Shown piece by piece: positions 36,201-44,900 of a stretch of DNA of 64,000 nt. Each line of letters opens with the position of its first letter. Position 1 is the stretch's first letter. Location: assembly GCF_001297705.1 (NCBI RefSeq), contig NZ_LIRF01000005.1:310001-374000 (forward strand), in the 5' to 3' direction. Both the position numbers and the translations under genes were made by a program. Source of the stretch: Chryseobacterium sp. ERMR1:04. Lineage in GTDB: Bacteria > Bacteroidota > Bacteroidia > Flavobacteriales > Weeksellaceae. The notes beneath the pieces are model-generated. The model was not told where the DNA came from. It did not search any database and was given only the letters and a program-made list of their open reading frames with translations.

Positions 36201-37260
36201 TAGTATCCATTACCAAAGCTTTCGCCTGTTGACCTTTTAATAAAGATAAAGCAACAAAAGGTAAAGCACCTGCTTCTGCTACGGCGTTGGCGAATGCCGG
36301 AACATCGCTCACACGGGTCATTGGCCCTTGGGCAATTGGATATTTTAAGCCTAATTCTTTAGCCAGAATATTGTCTTGATTGATAACCTGAAGAACTTTT
36401 GCCTGTTTCAGATGACCATACATCGCTTCTTTGAATCCAAAAACCATTTTTTTTAGATTTTTGAAGTCTTCGTACAGGTCTGTTGCCAGGGAAATATCCT
36501 GTCCCATTGGGATATAACTCTTAGTGATGTCAAGATCTGTAAAGTGTTTTCTAAGATCTTCAGCGGTTGTATTTTCGGGTAATGCAGGAGAATTTGGTCT
36601 TACCAATACACGGTGATTGGCTATGATTTTAGTTTCTGTTCCATTGAGTTTTGAACAGAGATCTTTGATGTCTTTTGGAACGGAACTTTCCGGGAACAAA
36701 GCAAGTTGACTATCCAGTACAATACCGGTTGCTCCCAACGCTTTTACCGCTGCTGCCGTATGAAGTCCGATTCCTCCTTGTACCCAAACAGGAATGGTTT
36801 TGATTTCTTTAATGATGCGTTGAAACAAGATAAAAGTTGATTCGTAGCCGACCAATCCGCCTGCTTCATTACCTTTTATAATAATTCCTTTTGCGCCTGA
36901 TTGTTCAGCTTCTTTGGCTTGATCTAAGCTGGTTACCTGATAAATAAAAGATACTTCTGAGTTGGAATTGAATGGAGTTCCAAACGGGAGAACAGCAAAT
37001 TTTACTTTTTCAGGAATTTGAAGGGATGTAAGTTTATCATTAGGATAGCAGATACCATACGATGGTATATTCATCTTATCAAGTTGATTCAGCGCTTCCT
37101 GCGCAGTCGTTAGTTCATGTCCTAAACTTAGGATGGGAAATGCACCAGCCTGATGCAGTGTAAGCATAAGGTTGACGTCCGGTTTTTCAAATGGAGTTAA
37201 TCCAATAATGGTCAAGTTTTTCATTGTGTTGATATATTGAAATAATAGGGGAGTTTTCAT
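30235..37260 (-). CDS. Iterative lipid synthase, PfaD-PfaD-KS-AT-ACP-ACP-KR
   Basis: The 2341-residue enzyme is the first gene of the cluster. Domains in order: two nitronate-monooxygenase/PfaD-like flavin barrels (about 15-280 and 290-630), a ketosynthase (about 655-1080; Cys844 in VDAACASS), an acyltransferase (about 1195-1490; Ser1287 in GHSYGELPA), two tandem ACPs (Ser1699 and Ser1810 in DLSIDSIKR), and a ketoreductase (about 2065-2330; Tyr2260 in QTDYAAAN). PfaD enzymes are enoyl reductases of PUFA and trans-AT systems; fusion in cis and in duplicate is uncommon. The second barrel has the expected CGGHVG, while the first has EAGGLVG, lacking the His. A start at codon 13 (base 37224) is also possible. 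It probably elongates iteratively with the KS-AT-DH partner. Confidence 0.88.
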   Translation of the reverse strand: MKTPLLFQYINTMKNLTIIGLTPFEKPDVNLMLTLHQAGAFPILSLGHELTTAQEALNQLDKMNIPSYGICYPNDKLTSLQIPEKVKFAVLPFGTPFNSNSEVSFIYQVTSLDQAKEAEQSGAKGIIIKGNEAGGLVGYESTFILFQRIIKEIKTIPVWVQGGIGLHTAAAVKALGATGIVLDSQLALFPESSVPKDIKDLCSKLNGTETKIIANHRVLVRPNSPALPENTTAEDLRKHFTDLDITKSYIPMGQDISLATDLYEDFKNLKKMVFGFKEAMYGHLKQAKVLQVINQDNILAKELGLKYPIAQGPMTRVSDVPAFANAVAEAGALPFVALSLLKGQQAKALVMDTKKLAGEKTWGVGILGFAPQELREEQTSYILEAKPPVVLIAGGRPAQAKVFEKAGIKTFLHVPSPALLDIFLKEGATNFIFEGRECGGHVGPLSSTVLWEKQIERILKEEHPENISVFFAGGIHNDFSTAFVSIMAAPLAARGVKVGVLIGTAYLYTQEAVTCGAIQEEFQVQALQAEETVLLETAPGHETRCLDTAFAQHFNHEKAKLIAAGTDKKEVWEKLEKLNVGRLRIAAKGVERQGDHLVTIPKEEQLDLGMYMIGQVATMHEKVITLDELHQNVSIDNHQYIQNAALPEEPTSNEKALDIAIVGMECIFPDAKNLEEYWRNIILGKDSVTEVPDERWNKELYYHPDSNESDVSHSKWGGFIPKIDFDPLEFGIPPQSLAAIEPTQLLTLLVAKRAMENAGYGDKHTNRENISVIIGAEGGNDLANSYSFRGFYKQVFGELHQEVKDAFPHTTEDSFPGILANVIAGRITNRLDLGGRNYTVDAACASSLAALELACQELILNKSDMVLAGGADLHNGINDYLMFSSTHALSRKGRCATFDSDADGIALGEGVAIIVLKRYDDAVRDGDRIYSVIKGVGGSSDGKALGLTAPRKIGQVRALERAYSQAGISPASVGLVEAHGTGTVVGDKTELSALTNLFSRSGALPGQTHLGSVKTQIGHTKCAAGLAGLIKASLAVYHGVKPPTLHLQKPNAYYNAQTSPFAFYAESGLWSEKNRYAGISAFGFGGTNFHAVIANHPKEDDSAVLQSWPSELFVFRGETYDEAKIQLNQIKSLLEVNDTISLKNIAYSLAVSSEKQVQLSIVADTTEHLMMNIELALSGIESKDTFTVNKRDGKVAFLFPGQGSQRINMARDLFVAFPEMRKVINSYPELEKVVFPSATFNEATLKQQKETIKDTRLAQPLLGIVDLALAKLLQSIGIVPDMLAGHSYGELPALCFAGVFEEEKLVDLSIKRAQSILDSVEGGDPGTMIAVSSTRENLQPILDTVEGCYPVNYNAPTQCVVAGSTEAINKLMEILKQERISAKKLEVACAFHSPLLAQSKGLYETVLQDVSFEEMQIPVWSNTTATTYPTAVSEIKERLTNHLVQPVRFVEELQAMYEDGARIFIEVGPGKVLAGLTKSCLDKEHLTLSVEDSNGNKLTYLLSMLAQYLGTGRNFNIAKLFEGRNVQLIQIDQPELYKKSPAIWRVNGQAAHPTNGSLPANGALPIITPIQMNNYTNNQAPVIETQSNTERMLQEYLNSMQLMIQAQRDVMITFLGQNPQVSPAPVYVSSIPAHSNGHAPIISAPLNDGVEKTIIIPVKQAPTKDIKTLLLQVVSDKTGYPHEMLGMEMDLEADLSIDSIKRVEIIGTLKAELGSFSSNSANEDTIMEQLASIKTLNGLVSWLTEYSGASKTSEKVAPVETTASTTQNKSAFSLEELQTAILDIVSEKTGYPKEMLGLDLDLEADLSIDSIKRMEIIGELKTKIGFGQDLEQADDLMEKLAAIKTLSGLASWINEMSGNNTPEPIQNLLSRLRFDLTPTDVSLIENNEILQGKRFAITQDNSNQNLAIKNALEKYGAIAELVDTDKDLTNFDGLIILDLFSSAVKQNIIDHVDLIKRLDLDKAQWIYLISDIPAHVQELTDTTLLRHYKGYPGFFKSLAREFENTNCRLISLNSPQQVDQIADIILKEILTTDKPSEVIYKNDQRHKINIIPSPLATGLSEAHIQLDKDSVVLVLGGAQGITSELAKHMSQAYPCTYILVGRSEDPRNQATNKELEAFKSKEEIRAYLIKSGTFTSPSEIEKETIKVFKNNQILRTIRDMEQMGNTIVYQSLDLCDEDGLSDLINSIYEKYNRLDGVIHGAGLLEDKLFKQKTTSSFGRVFDTKVKPLRVLAEKLRTDCQFVVLFSSIASVYGNKGQTDYAAANSVLDDYANALNKKLKGKVISINWGPWKGAGMVSSTLETEYERRGISLIPLEQGKEIFLNEIKYGTESQVLIMSGNNW

Positions 37261-38061
37261 AACAAAATTTTAGACTTTTCAGTGTAAAAAATGATTGTTG
37301 TTATGATTGCGTAAAGTAATTGGTTATTATTATATTTCTAATTATTATGTTAATTTAACATTGTCTTTTTAATATAAATAATAGGGTGTTATTGCTAACC
37401 AAGAGGTTATTATATATTAGATTGTAAGCAGAATATTTAAAAGACTTTATTTCAAAATTTTCCATTGTTTCGATGTTTATTGACGTTAACAAGATATTTT
37501 AAAACACAACGCTCATACTTTTGGTATAAAGGCGTTTGTTTATTTAAGGGAGAGTAAAATGGTTTAATTACTGTTTTATTGTCAATAATAAATATAATTT
37601 GATATTAATTATTAATAATAATGAGTTGATTATGTAAATACTGTTAAAATCAGTTATTTATATTTTTATTCTCAAAAAAAATCGGGTACAATCTGTATAA
37701 TTATACAATTATAATCGTTTATAATTGTGTAATATTGAACAAATATATAAATAAAAAAATAAGTATTTCTATAATAGGAGATTTATTTTTTAATATTACA
37801 AAAAGATAATATTTCGATAGAAAAGTGTATAGGGAATGCAAAAACAGACGCTGAATTGCGACTTTTTATAAGACAGAAGTTTACATTCTTCATAGGATAT
37901 TAAAAGGCTAAATATACTATGATCATTGAATGTATGATATTATCTGTGGGTTAAATTTCAATTAATAAAAATGAATCAAAACGCAGTGTTTTTAAAGAGG
38001 ATAGTTGGTTAATTTATAATCAAGAATGTCTAATATTTCATCTAAATAAAAATGTTTAGAA

Positions 38062-38214
38062 ATGATTGTACTTAATATTTTGCGTTTAGTTGAGAGGCTT
38101 GAAATAGCAAAATCACCTCATCCTAAACATACTGCGTTGTACCTTCTGATGGTATGTGGCTGGATCATCACCTGTACCCAACTTGACTGGATGTTTATGA
38201 TGGCCATTCCTTAG
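38062..38214 (+). CDS. Possible small membrane peptide or gene remnant
   Basis: An ATG-to-TAG frame of 50 residues (beginning MIVLNILRLVERLEIAKSPH) stands out because the second half of it is richer in G+C than the surrounding AT-rich spacer. The C-terminal half (ALYLLMVCGWIITCTQL) is hydrophobic enough for one membrane span. No family is recognised and no ribosome binding signal is convincing, so it may equally be a decayed gene fragment. Confidence 0.25.
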   Translation: MIVLNILRLVERLEIAKSPHPKHTALYLLMVCGWIITCTQLDWMFMMAIP

Positions 38215-38340
38215 TTAATTGTCATTGGTTTTGAGTCTATTCATAAAACGGAATGCAATTTTAGCTTGTTTAAAAGATAGATGATGAGCTTATTTTTGCA
38301 GTATTGATAGGAACTTAAGCGTTCTATTTTTACTACATGA

Positions 38341-38375
38341 AAATAGGGTACTCCATGGAGCACCCTATTTTGTTT
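38341..38375. terminator. Bidirectional hairpin downstream of the small secreted protein gene
   Basis: AAAATAGGGTACTCC (38341-38355) pairs with GGAGCACCCTATTTT (38358-38372) with one mismatch and is followed by T residues on the plus strand and preceded by A residues. It lies 20 bases beyond the stop of the minus-strand gene at 38395. Confidence 0.75.
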
Positions 38376-38394
38376 TACTTAAAATGAAATCTTT

Positions 38395-38832
38395 TTAAAG
38401 AGAATTTGTAGAGATGTATAATGTTTTTTTACCATTCTCATCTTTAACATCTACCTTAGTAATCATTTCATTAAAAACCTTGGTTGAAGTATCACTAAAT
38501 TCATATCCTTCTATAGATACCGGAGTATCTTTAGGTACTTGATATTGTTCGTTAAGTGACTCAAGTGAAACAAGATCCGGAGTTCCTGCATTTTTCTTTA
38601 GCTTTATTTCAATTAATCCTTTATCAGCTAGAAAATCGAACTTTTTTAAGTTTTTAGGAAGATTTGCTTTCGTTTTAAAAACATGAACACTTTCTATTTG
38701 ATTTTTGTAATGATCAAACATTTTAACATTTCCCACCACGTCATTGTAAATAGCAAATTTCATATTGGGATTTTTCTGTCCAAATAGTGTTGCCGAAGCA
38801 AGGAATAATACGGGATATATTATTTTTTTCAT
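38395..38832 (-). CDS. Small exported protein of unknown function
   Basis: From the ATG at 38832 the product is 145 residues and opens MKKIIYPVLFLASATLFGQ, a signal peptide. A frame extending to 38919 adds residues without signal character and is not preferred. The mature part is mixed beta and charged (SVEGYEFSD-like stretches, KVDVKDENGKKTLYIST near the end). No family is recognised. It is 117 bases downstream of the T9SS type B protein gene and in the same direction, so co-expression is plausible. Confidence 0.7.
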   Translation of the reverse strand: MKKIIYPVLFLASATLFGQKNPNMKFAIYNDVVGNVKMFDHYKNQIESVHVFKTKANLPKNLKKFDFLADKGLIEIKLKKNAGTPDLVSLESLNEQYQVPKDTPVSIEGYEFSDTSTKVFNEMITKVDVKDENGKKTLYISTNSL

Positions 38833-38949
38833 CATACCTAAAGATGTTTGATTTTCTCTGAATGTAACTTGTTGTGCTTGATGAGAGTCAAATTCAGTTA
38901 AAATGATTTTATTATTCATAGGGATAAATTTTGTTGTTATAATGAAGGC

Positions 38950-41829
38950 TTATTCTCTATTTTTTACAAGAATCCAACCTGTGTATTTTATTGGAGTCTG
39001 TTGTTTATTGGGTTCATTCCAATTGATGTGGTACCAATAAGTTCCGGTCTGTATTTTCTTATCGAAATGTTTACCGTCCCATCTGTAGTTGTTAAACTTA
39101 TCGCCTGTGAATATCTTATTGCCATATCGGTCATAGATTACGAAGGTTAGATTGAGTTTATAAGACAGTTCGCTGTAATCAATATAATCGTTTTTGTTAT
39201 CTCCGTTTGGAGTAATCGCATTGATTAGATTAGGAACAGTAACTTCAACAGAAGTAGGGGTGCAATTATAAGTATCTTTTACATAGAAAGTATGTTGACC
39301 TCTTGAAAGATCGGTAAATACATTAGAATCCTGCCAATTGGTAATTCCGTCTACTGAGTATTTGTAAGGTGGAGTTCCTCCGTTTACATGTACTGTTGCT
39401 GTGGTATTAGAAATCTCTATTTGGGTAATCACAGGATCTACTGTTTTCTTAACTCTCACAACCTGAGTAAGAAAACATCCGTTCTTTCCAAGAACTACGG
39501 TGTATTCTCCAACACCCACTCCTTGGATACCTGATGTTGTTGCTCCTGTATTCCAAAGATAAGAATCATATCCCGGACCTGCTTCCAGGTTTGTTTTAGC
39601 ATCAATACAGATGTATTTATCTACAAGAATTGGTGATTTTTTAATAGGCTTTGCAATTAATTCAATTTTTGCATTGGCTGTACATCCTTCGTTGCTTGTT
39701 ATTTTTACGTATACAAAACCTCCTGCAGAACCATAGTTGGTAATATCTATAATTTGATTGGTATTTGCGTTCAGATCTGCCAGGGTAGGATAATATCTTT
39801 TAGTTACCTGAGTAAAATCAATAACGTTTGCTGTAGTTAGATCAAAAAATGCTTTGTCATCATACTGACAAGCTTCCAGTCTTGCATCTTTTACAATGAA
39901 TGGAACAACGGTTAGGGTTAATGTTACGATTTCACAATCTACAAATTCACCACCATTTCCACAGAATTTATAAACGATCACGTCCGTCCCTATATATCCT
40001 GTGACGGGGGTGTAGGTGATTGTACCTGTTGCCGGATTTACGACTGCTGTTCCATGAGTAGGCTGTGTAATAATTATTACCGTACTCGGAACCGGAGCTT
40101 GTGGAGAACTTGTAAATGCCGGAGTGATTATTTTTGTAGCACAAGCATTTAGATTGGCTGTCGTATTTTTAACACAAGAATACACTTTATAGATGGGCGT
40201 TGTTATCGGTGCGCAAGTTCCCATACCTACTATCACTGTATAATTTCCACCTACTAAAGGAGCGTAGGTATTTGAAGTGGCACCAGGGATGGCAACACCG
40301 TTTAAATACCATTGGTAACTGTCATAACCGTCATCTACTTCCAGAATAATTCCTGGAGCGCATTCTCCTGTTTTTTTTGAAATTACAGGAACTGAAGAGA
40401 ATCCTGCAAAATACCCACCATATCCGGCAGAACTATATCCGCCGTTTACTCCTGCTGTAACAGCTTTGGTGGATTGGATTGTAAGATTATCACTCACTCC
40501 GGATATTGCATATGTTACCCAGTTGGTATTACCTAACAATGGGTATGGACCTTCTGCAGCCGTTGGAGGATTATTATTCACTAAAACGGTAGCCCCTGCT
40601 TCCGTGATGATGTTTAGTTTTAATAAGAAATTATTGGTAGGTTGCCCTGATGTAGTAGCTGTTAAAGGCATTTCTGAGATTTTACCGATTTGCTCAATTT
40701 TTCTTGGTAAAAAACAGTTTAATGGTGGAATGTAATTATAACCGCCATTGTTTTTGGCATTTGCTTGATTACCTGAGACAAGTTGATATAAATATACATT
40801 TTTAGTGGCCCTTACATAAATATTATAATGACCTGCTGTTCCCTGCAGCGTATACCCTGAATCCAGAATTCTATAGAATTCTCCTTCATTAAGTGTTGCA
40901 ACAGCTATTGGATTGTTATTTAGAAATATTTCAGTATTGTTCTCTGTAGCGATGATGATACCTCCTTCCATATTATCTCCGGTATTTAAAGAAGCAAGCG
41001 TTCTAATCATTGCAAACTCTTTTCCTAAGCGATCAATGGGAACAGATTGATCAAGAATTAAATCTGAACCATCTGTGCCTGTAGCATTGGTAGCATAATA
41101 TCCATTTGAATTACCATTAGTAACAGAAATGGGTTTGTCAGCAATTATTTTGGCGCCAATAAATCCGGTAGCGTTTGCAGCAACATTTGCTTCCCCCGCC
41201 AAGAGATAGGATTGACCTTTATTTAACGTGAAAGTAATAGGTGCTGTGACCGTTGTAGGTTGGTTAATAAATACCACACCAGGATTAAATCCGGAAACGG
41301 TAACGACCGTATTATCTTCTGTAGCCATAATTCCCGTTGTGAAATTATAGCTTGTTAATGTTGTATTTGTAATGGGTGCAGATGCTGCGTAAAAAGTTTT
41401 ACCAATTCCGGATTTTCCTTTGGATGTAAGGATTTCACCGTGAGAACTAACATACATTCTCATGGTTAAAAAATACGGCTTCGCACCTTTTGTGTAAATA
41501 CCTTTATTAAGAACAGTAAATGCCTCTGCATCGGCTATTACCTTTATTACATTGCCAGGCAGAGCCGGGTTAGCAGGTGTAATTGTTGCCGGAATGTGAA
41601 ATACTTTTGGATCATTCAGGGCAATAGTCACACTTCCAATTTCAATGTTATTGCTATATATTTTCACTTCAAAAGGAGCAACAGAATCTGTTGAAAAATA
41701 TAATGCCTGATTATATCCGCTACTTGAGCTGTCAAAATACGGAGCAATCCAATGATCAGTATCTCTTTGTGCAAAGAGGGAACTGAATGTCGTAAAAACT
41801 AATACAAAACTTAGTAGAAACTTTTTCAT
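38950..41829 (-). CDS. T9SS type B secreted adhesin-like protein
   Basis: The 959-residue protein has a signal peptide (1-20, ending SLFAQ), an N-terminal IgGFc-binding-like region (about 30-480), an Ig-like segment with SYQWYLNG (about 505-520), a cadherin-like beta domain with TYTPVTGYIGTDVIVYKFC (about 610-640), and the C-terminal gliding-motility-type signal (about 870-959: NAITPNGDNKNDY ... FVIYDRYGNKIF ... YRWDGK ... GTYWYHI). That signal sends proteins through the type IX secretion system. No catalytic site is seen, so a surface adhesion or matrix role is most likely. A long hairpin separates it from the next T9SS gene upstream. Confidence 0.88.
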   Translation of the reverse strand: MKKFLLSFVLVFTTFSSLFAQRDTDHWIAPYFDSSSSGYNQALYFSTDSVAPFEVKIYSNNIEIGSVTIALNDPKVFHIPATITPANPALPGNVIKVIADAEAFTVLNKGIYTKGAKPYFLTMRMYVSSHGEILTSKGKSGIGKTFYAASAPITNTTLTSYNFTTGIMATEDNTVVTVSGFNPGVVFINQPTTVTAPITFTLNKGQSYLLAGEANVAANATGFIGAKIIADKPISVTNGNSNGYYATNATGTDGSDLILDQSVPIDRLGKEFAMIRTLASLNTGDNMEGGIIIATENNTEIFLNNNPIAVATLNEGEFYRILDSGYTLQGTAGHYNIYVRATKNVYLYQLVSGNQANAKNNGGYNYIPPLNCFLPRKIEQIGKISEMPLTATTSGQPTNNFLLKLNIITEAGATVLVNNNPPTAAEGPYPLLGNTNWVTYAISGVSDNLTIQSTKAVTAGVNGGYSSAGYGGYFAGFSSVPVISKKTGECAPGIILEVDDGYDSYQWYLNGVAIPGATSNTYAPLVGGNYTVIVGMGTCAPITTPIYKVYSCVKNTTANLNACATKIITPAFTSSPQAPVPSTVIIITQPTHGTAVVNPATGTITYTPVTGYIGTDVIVYKFCGNGGEFVDCEIVTLTLTVVPFIVKDARLEACQYDDKAFFDLTTANVIDFTQVTKRYYPTLADLNANTNQIIDITNYGSAGGFVYVKITSNEGCTANAKIELIAKPIKKSPILVDKYICIDAKTNLEAGPGYDSYLWNTGATTSGIQGVGVGEYTVVLGKNGCFLTQVVRVKKTVDPVITQIEISNTTATVHVNGGTPPYKYSVDGITNWQDSNVFTDLSRGQHTFYVKDTYNCTPTSVEVTVPNLINAITPNGDNKNDYIDYSELSYKLNLTFVIYDRYGNKIFTGDKFNNYRWDGKHFDKKIQTGTYWYHINWNEPNKQQTPIKYTGWILVKNRE

Positions 41830-41854
41830 AATGATGGAATTAGAATTTAATGTA

Positions 41855-41889
41855 ACTAAAGCTGTGTATATTGTAACACAGCTTTAGTA
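41855..41889 (-). terminator. Terminator between the two T9SS protein genes
   Basis: ACTAAAGCTGTGT (41855-41867) pairs perfectly with ACACAGCTTTAGT (41877-41889) around a 9-base loop. It directly follows the stop of the 1513-codon frame and precedes the start of the next gene, so the two are probably separate transcripts or partly attenuated. Confidence 0.8.
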
Positions 41890-41904
41890 AATCTTATGGG
41901 TTAT

Positions 41905-44900
41905 TTATTCTTTAATAAATTTCTTTTGTACAGATCCTTGAACATCTTCTATCTCTATAATATATACGCCTTTAATAAGGTTGCTTACATTAATAGTATT
42001 ATTCAAGATCAAACCTGTTGATACCAATCTGCCTACTGCACTGTAGATTTTATAATTTGCTTTTCTGCTGATGTTTTTTACGTACAATGTTGTGCTCACA
42101 GGGTTAGGGTAGATCAGGATATCTGTCTGGTTTACCGAATTAGGTACTTTTTCTTTAGAAATTCTAACGGTATAATCTTCTACTTCACCATTTGGGAAAC
42201 TAACACAGTTTACCGGAATTTCATCTTTACCCATGGCGACTCTCATTACGACATAATGATAATCTGTCAGGCTTATAAATGCATCATTCGGCACGGTGAA
42301 TGTAGTGGTTGCTGTTGGATTGGTATTAGGTCCGTCAGCCATGATTCTTTCGTTAATATCAAAGTATCCATTTCTATTGAAATCAATCCATACGGCTACG
42401 CCTGCTTTGGCGCCTGAGTTTAAGTTTTTATCAATGATAATTTTATTTCCGGTTGACCCTTGAATCAATTCAATAAATTTCAAAGAATTTCCTGTAAAAT
42501 CTGAGTAATTTGAAGCTAGAGATTCATTGATCATTTCCGGTTTACCATTGGGTTTTGCGGTAACTTTTGAAATATACTCTGTTGCAGAATTGGCTGATGT
42601 CATCTGGCAGTATACTACGGTAGGAGTTATGAAATAATAAAGCGCCGTAAAATTTGGAGGATTTCCACTACAAACATTGGCAACCTGCATTTCATATTTG
42701 GTTAATTCCAATAATCCTGTAAGAGTATACGTGTTGGTATTCACTGAAATATCAGTCCAACTCGGAATTCCCACTTTTCTATATCTTAGAACATAGGTTG
42801 CTCCAGGGAATGCATCCCAAACTACTTCTGCAGTTGTAGGTGTAAGATTGTGAATGGTAAGTCCCGGAGGAGGTAATTCGCAAATTCTTGTTGTTGTAAA
42901 TGTTTTAGGGTTCGACCACTGATTTGGATTCGTTTCTCCGACACATATATTAGCCACTTGTACTTCATACGTTTTAAATGAACTCAAATTTGTAATAGTA
43001 TAAGAGTTTGCCGGTGGCTGAGGAACAGTTGGGGTATTCCAAAGAATAGTACCCACTTCTCTCCATTGTAGAATATAGGTTGCATTAGGAACAATTGGGT
43101 TCCAGGTAACAACCGCAGAAGTGGAAGTAATATTGCTTATGGTTACATTAGGAGGCGTAGGATCGCATCTCGTTGTGAATGTTTTAATGGCGGTGTACGT
43201 GCCAGGTGTATTTCCGCAAACTGCTGCAATTCTCACTTCATAGGTAGTAGCCGGCAGTAAACCATTGATTGTTAATGGAGGGTTTCCTGCAAGAACAGAC
43301 GGGTTTAAAGTAATCCAACCTGAAGCGGGAATGGTAATGGCTCTGTACTCTAAGATAAATGCGTTATTGTTAGTAACAACAGCCCAGTTGATTGCTACAG
43401 AATTATGGGTAATCGCGTTAAATGTAGGAGCTCCTGGTGTTGTGTTGTTACAAGGTCTCAATTTTACGGCATAATCTTCAACTTCGCCATTAGCAGGATC
43501 TACACAGATTACAGGAGCGCTTCCACGTTTCAGAGCAATTCTCATTGTTGTCGTTAATGGTCCTGTATAAATACCGGTTGTTGGTACATCAAAGGCTGCT
43601 GTTACCGGAGTTGTTGTACTTGAGGCAGAAATCATAATTCTTTCGGCATCTGTAAACACTCCGTTTCTATCCCAGTCAATCCATGCATATACTGCATCAG
43701 CAGAGGTGGTTCCTGTCCATGCTTTTGAAACTGACAATTGATTTCCTATAGAACCTATTTCTAAATTGATTAATGTTGCTGGAGTAACATAGTTCATATA
43801 ATTAGTCTGAACAGAGGTGTTATCCATGATAGGGAAGTTAATAGGAGTAACTTTCACATTAGAAATATGATCGTTAGTTCCTGTACCACTCATATTACAA
43901 TAGGTTAACGGAAGGGTGGTAAAGTTTACACTGGGTGAAAATGCTCCTTGAGTACCTCCACAAATTGTTGCTACCTGAACCTGATAAGCAGTCTGCTCAA
44001 TAAGTCCGGGAATGGTATGAAAACTTTGCCCTGCCGGAAGCGTTAAGCCAGCAGCTGTAGGAAGCCAAGCACCTGTAATTCCCTGTCTCCATCTGATTAC
44101 ATACGTTGCATTTGCGGTAGGCAGCCAAGAAACATACGCTGTATTATGCGTAATATTATTTACTGCTATATTCGTTGGAGGTACTGTAGTACAGGGTTGA
44201 AGATCAATGAATTTTACATAATAATCTTCAACTTCACCATTACTTGTTAGAACTGAGCAAGCATCAGTTGGCGTTAAAGCATACACAATAACACGCATTT
44301 TTATCTTACTTGTCCCTGTATAAGCATTCGCAGGAACTCCAAAGTTAGCGGTAACCGGAGTTGTGCTGGTATATCCTAAATTCATAATTCTTTCACCACC
44401 GGGTGTTGTAGATGGGGTGTTGTTAAAAATTCCATCTCCGTTAAAATCAATCCACGCATTGGTGGAATAAGTTCCTGAGCTAATTGATCTTCCTACAGAT
44501 AATACATTATTGGTTGAATTTCTGAGTAGGGTAATGGTCTTGGTAGGATCTAAAGAATAATCGGTATAAGTAGTTGGCCCTGAGTTGTTACTTGTTAAAG
44601 GTACATTCGAACCAATCATTGTAATATTACTGATGTACCCATTGGTAACGGTTGCTGTACCAGAATTACAATAGGTGAGTGCAGGAGTTGTAAAAGTAGT
44701 AACAGGAGAAAACGCTCCCTGTGTTCCACAGACTGTAGCAACTTTCACCTCATACTGTGTAGATTCTAGAAGCCCCGGAAGGGTAATGTTGTTTGTGAAA
44801 GGAGTTGTAACATTAATAGTCTGCCATACTCCGGAAGGGAGTGATCTATACATTACAACATAGGTCGCATTTGCGGTAGGCGTCCAAGAAACCGTTGCCG

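Larger units (their letters stand above)
37261..38394. other. 1.1-kb region upstream of the lipid synthase operon
   Basis: This region is very AT-rich with many short inverted repeats (e.g. around 37697-37730) and must contain the promoter of the minus-strand synthase operon; no exact -7 box was located. The only possible coding frame is the 50-residue one at 38062. The hairpin at 38341 closes the region. Confidence 0.4.

Noticed and set aside
30235..37260. Classical PUFA (EPA/DHA) synthase
   Set aside because: Domain order and the absence of separate PfaB/PfaC/PfaD proteins differ; glycosyltransferase and acyltransferase genes point to a different product.
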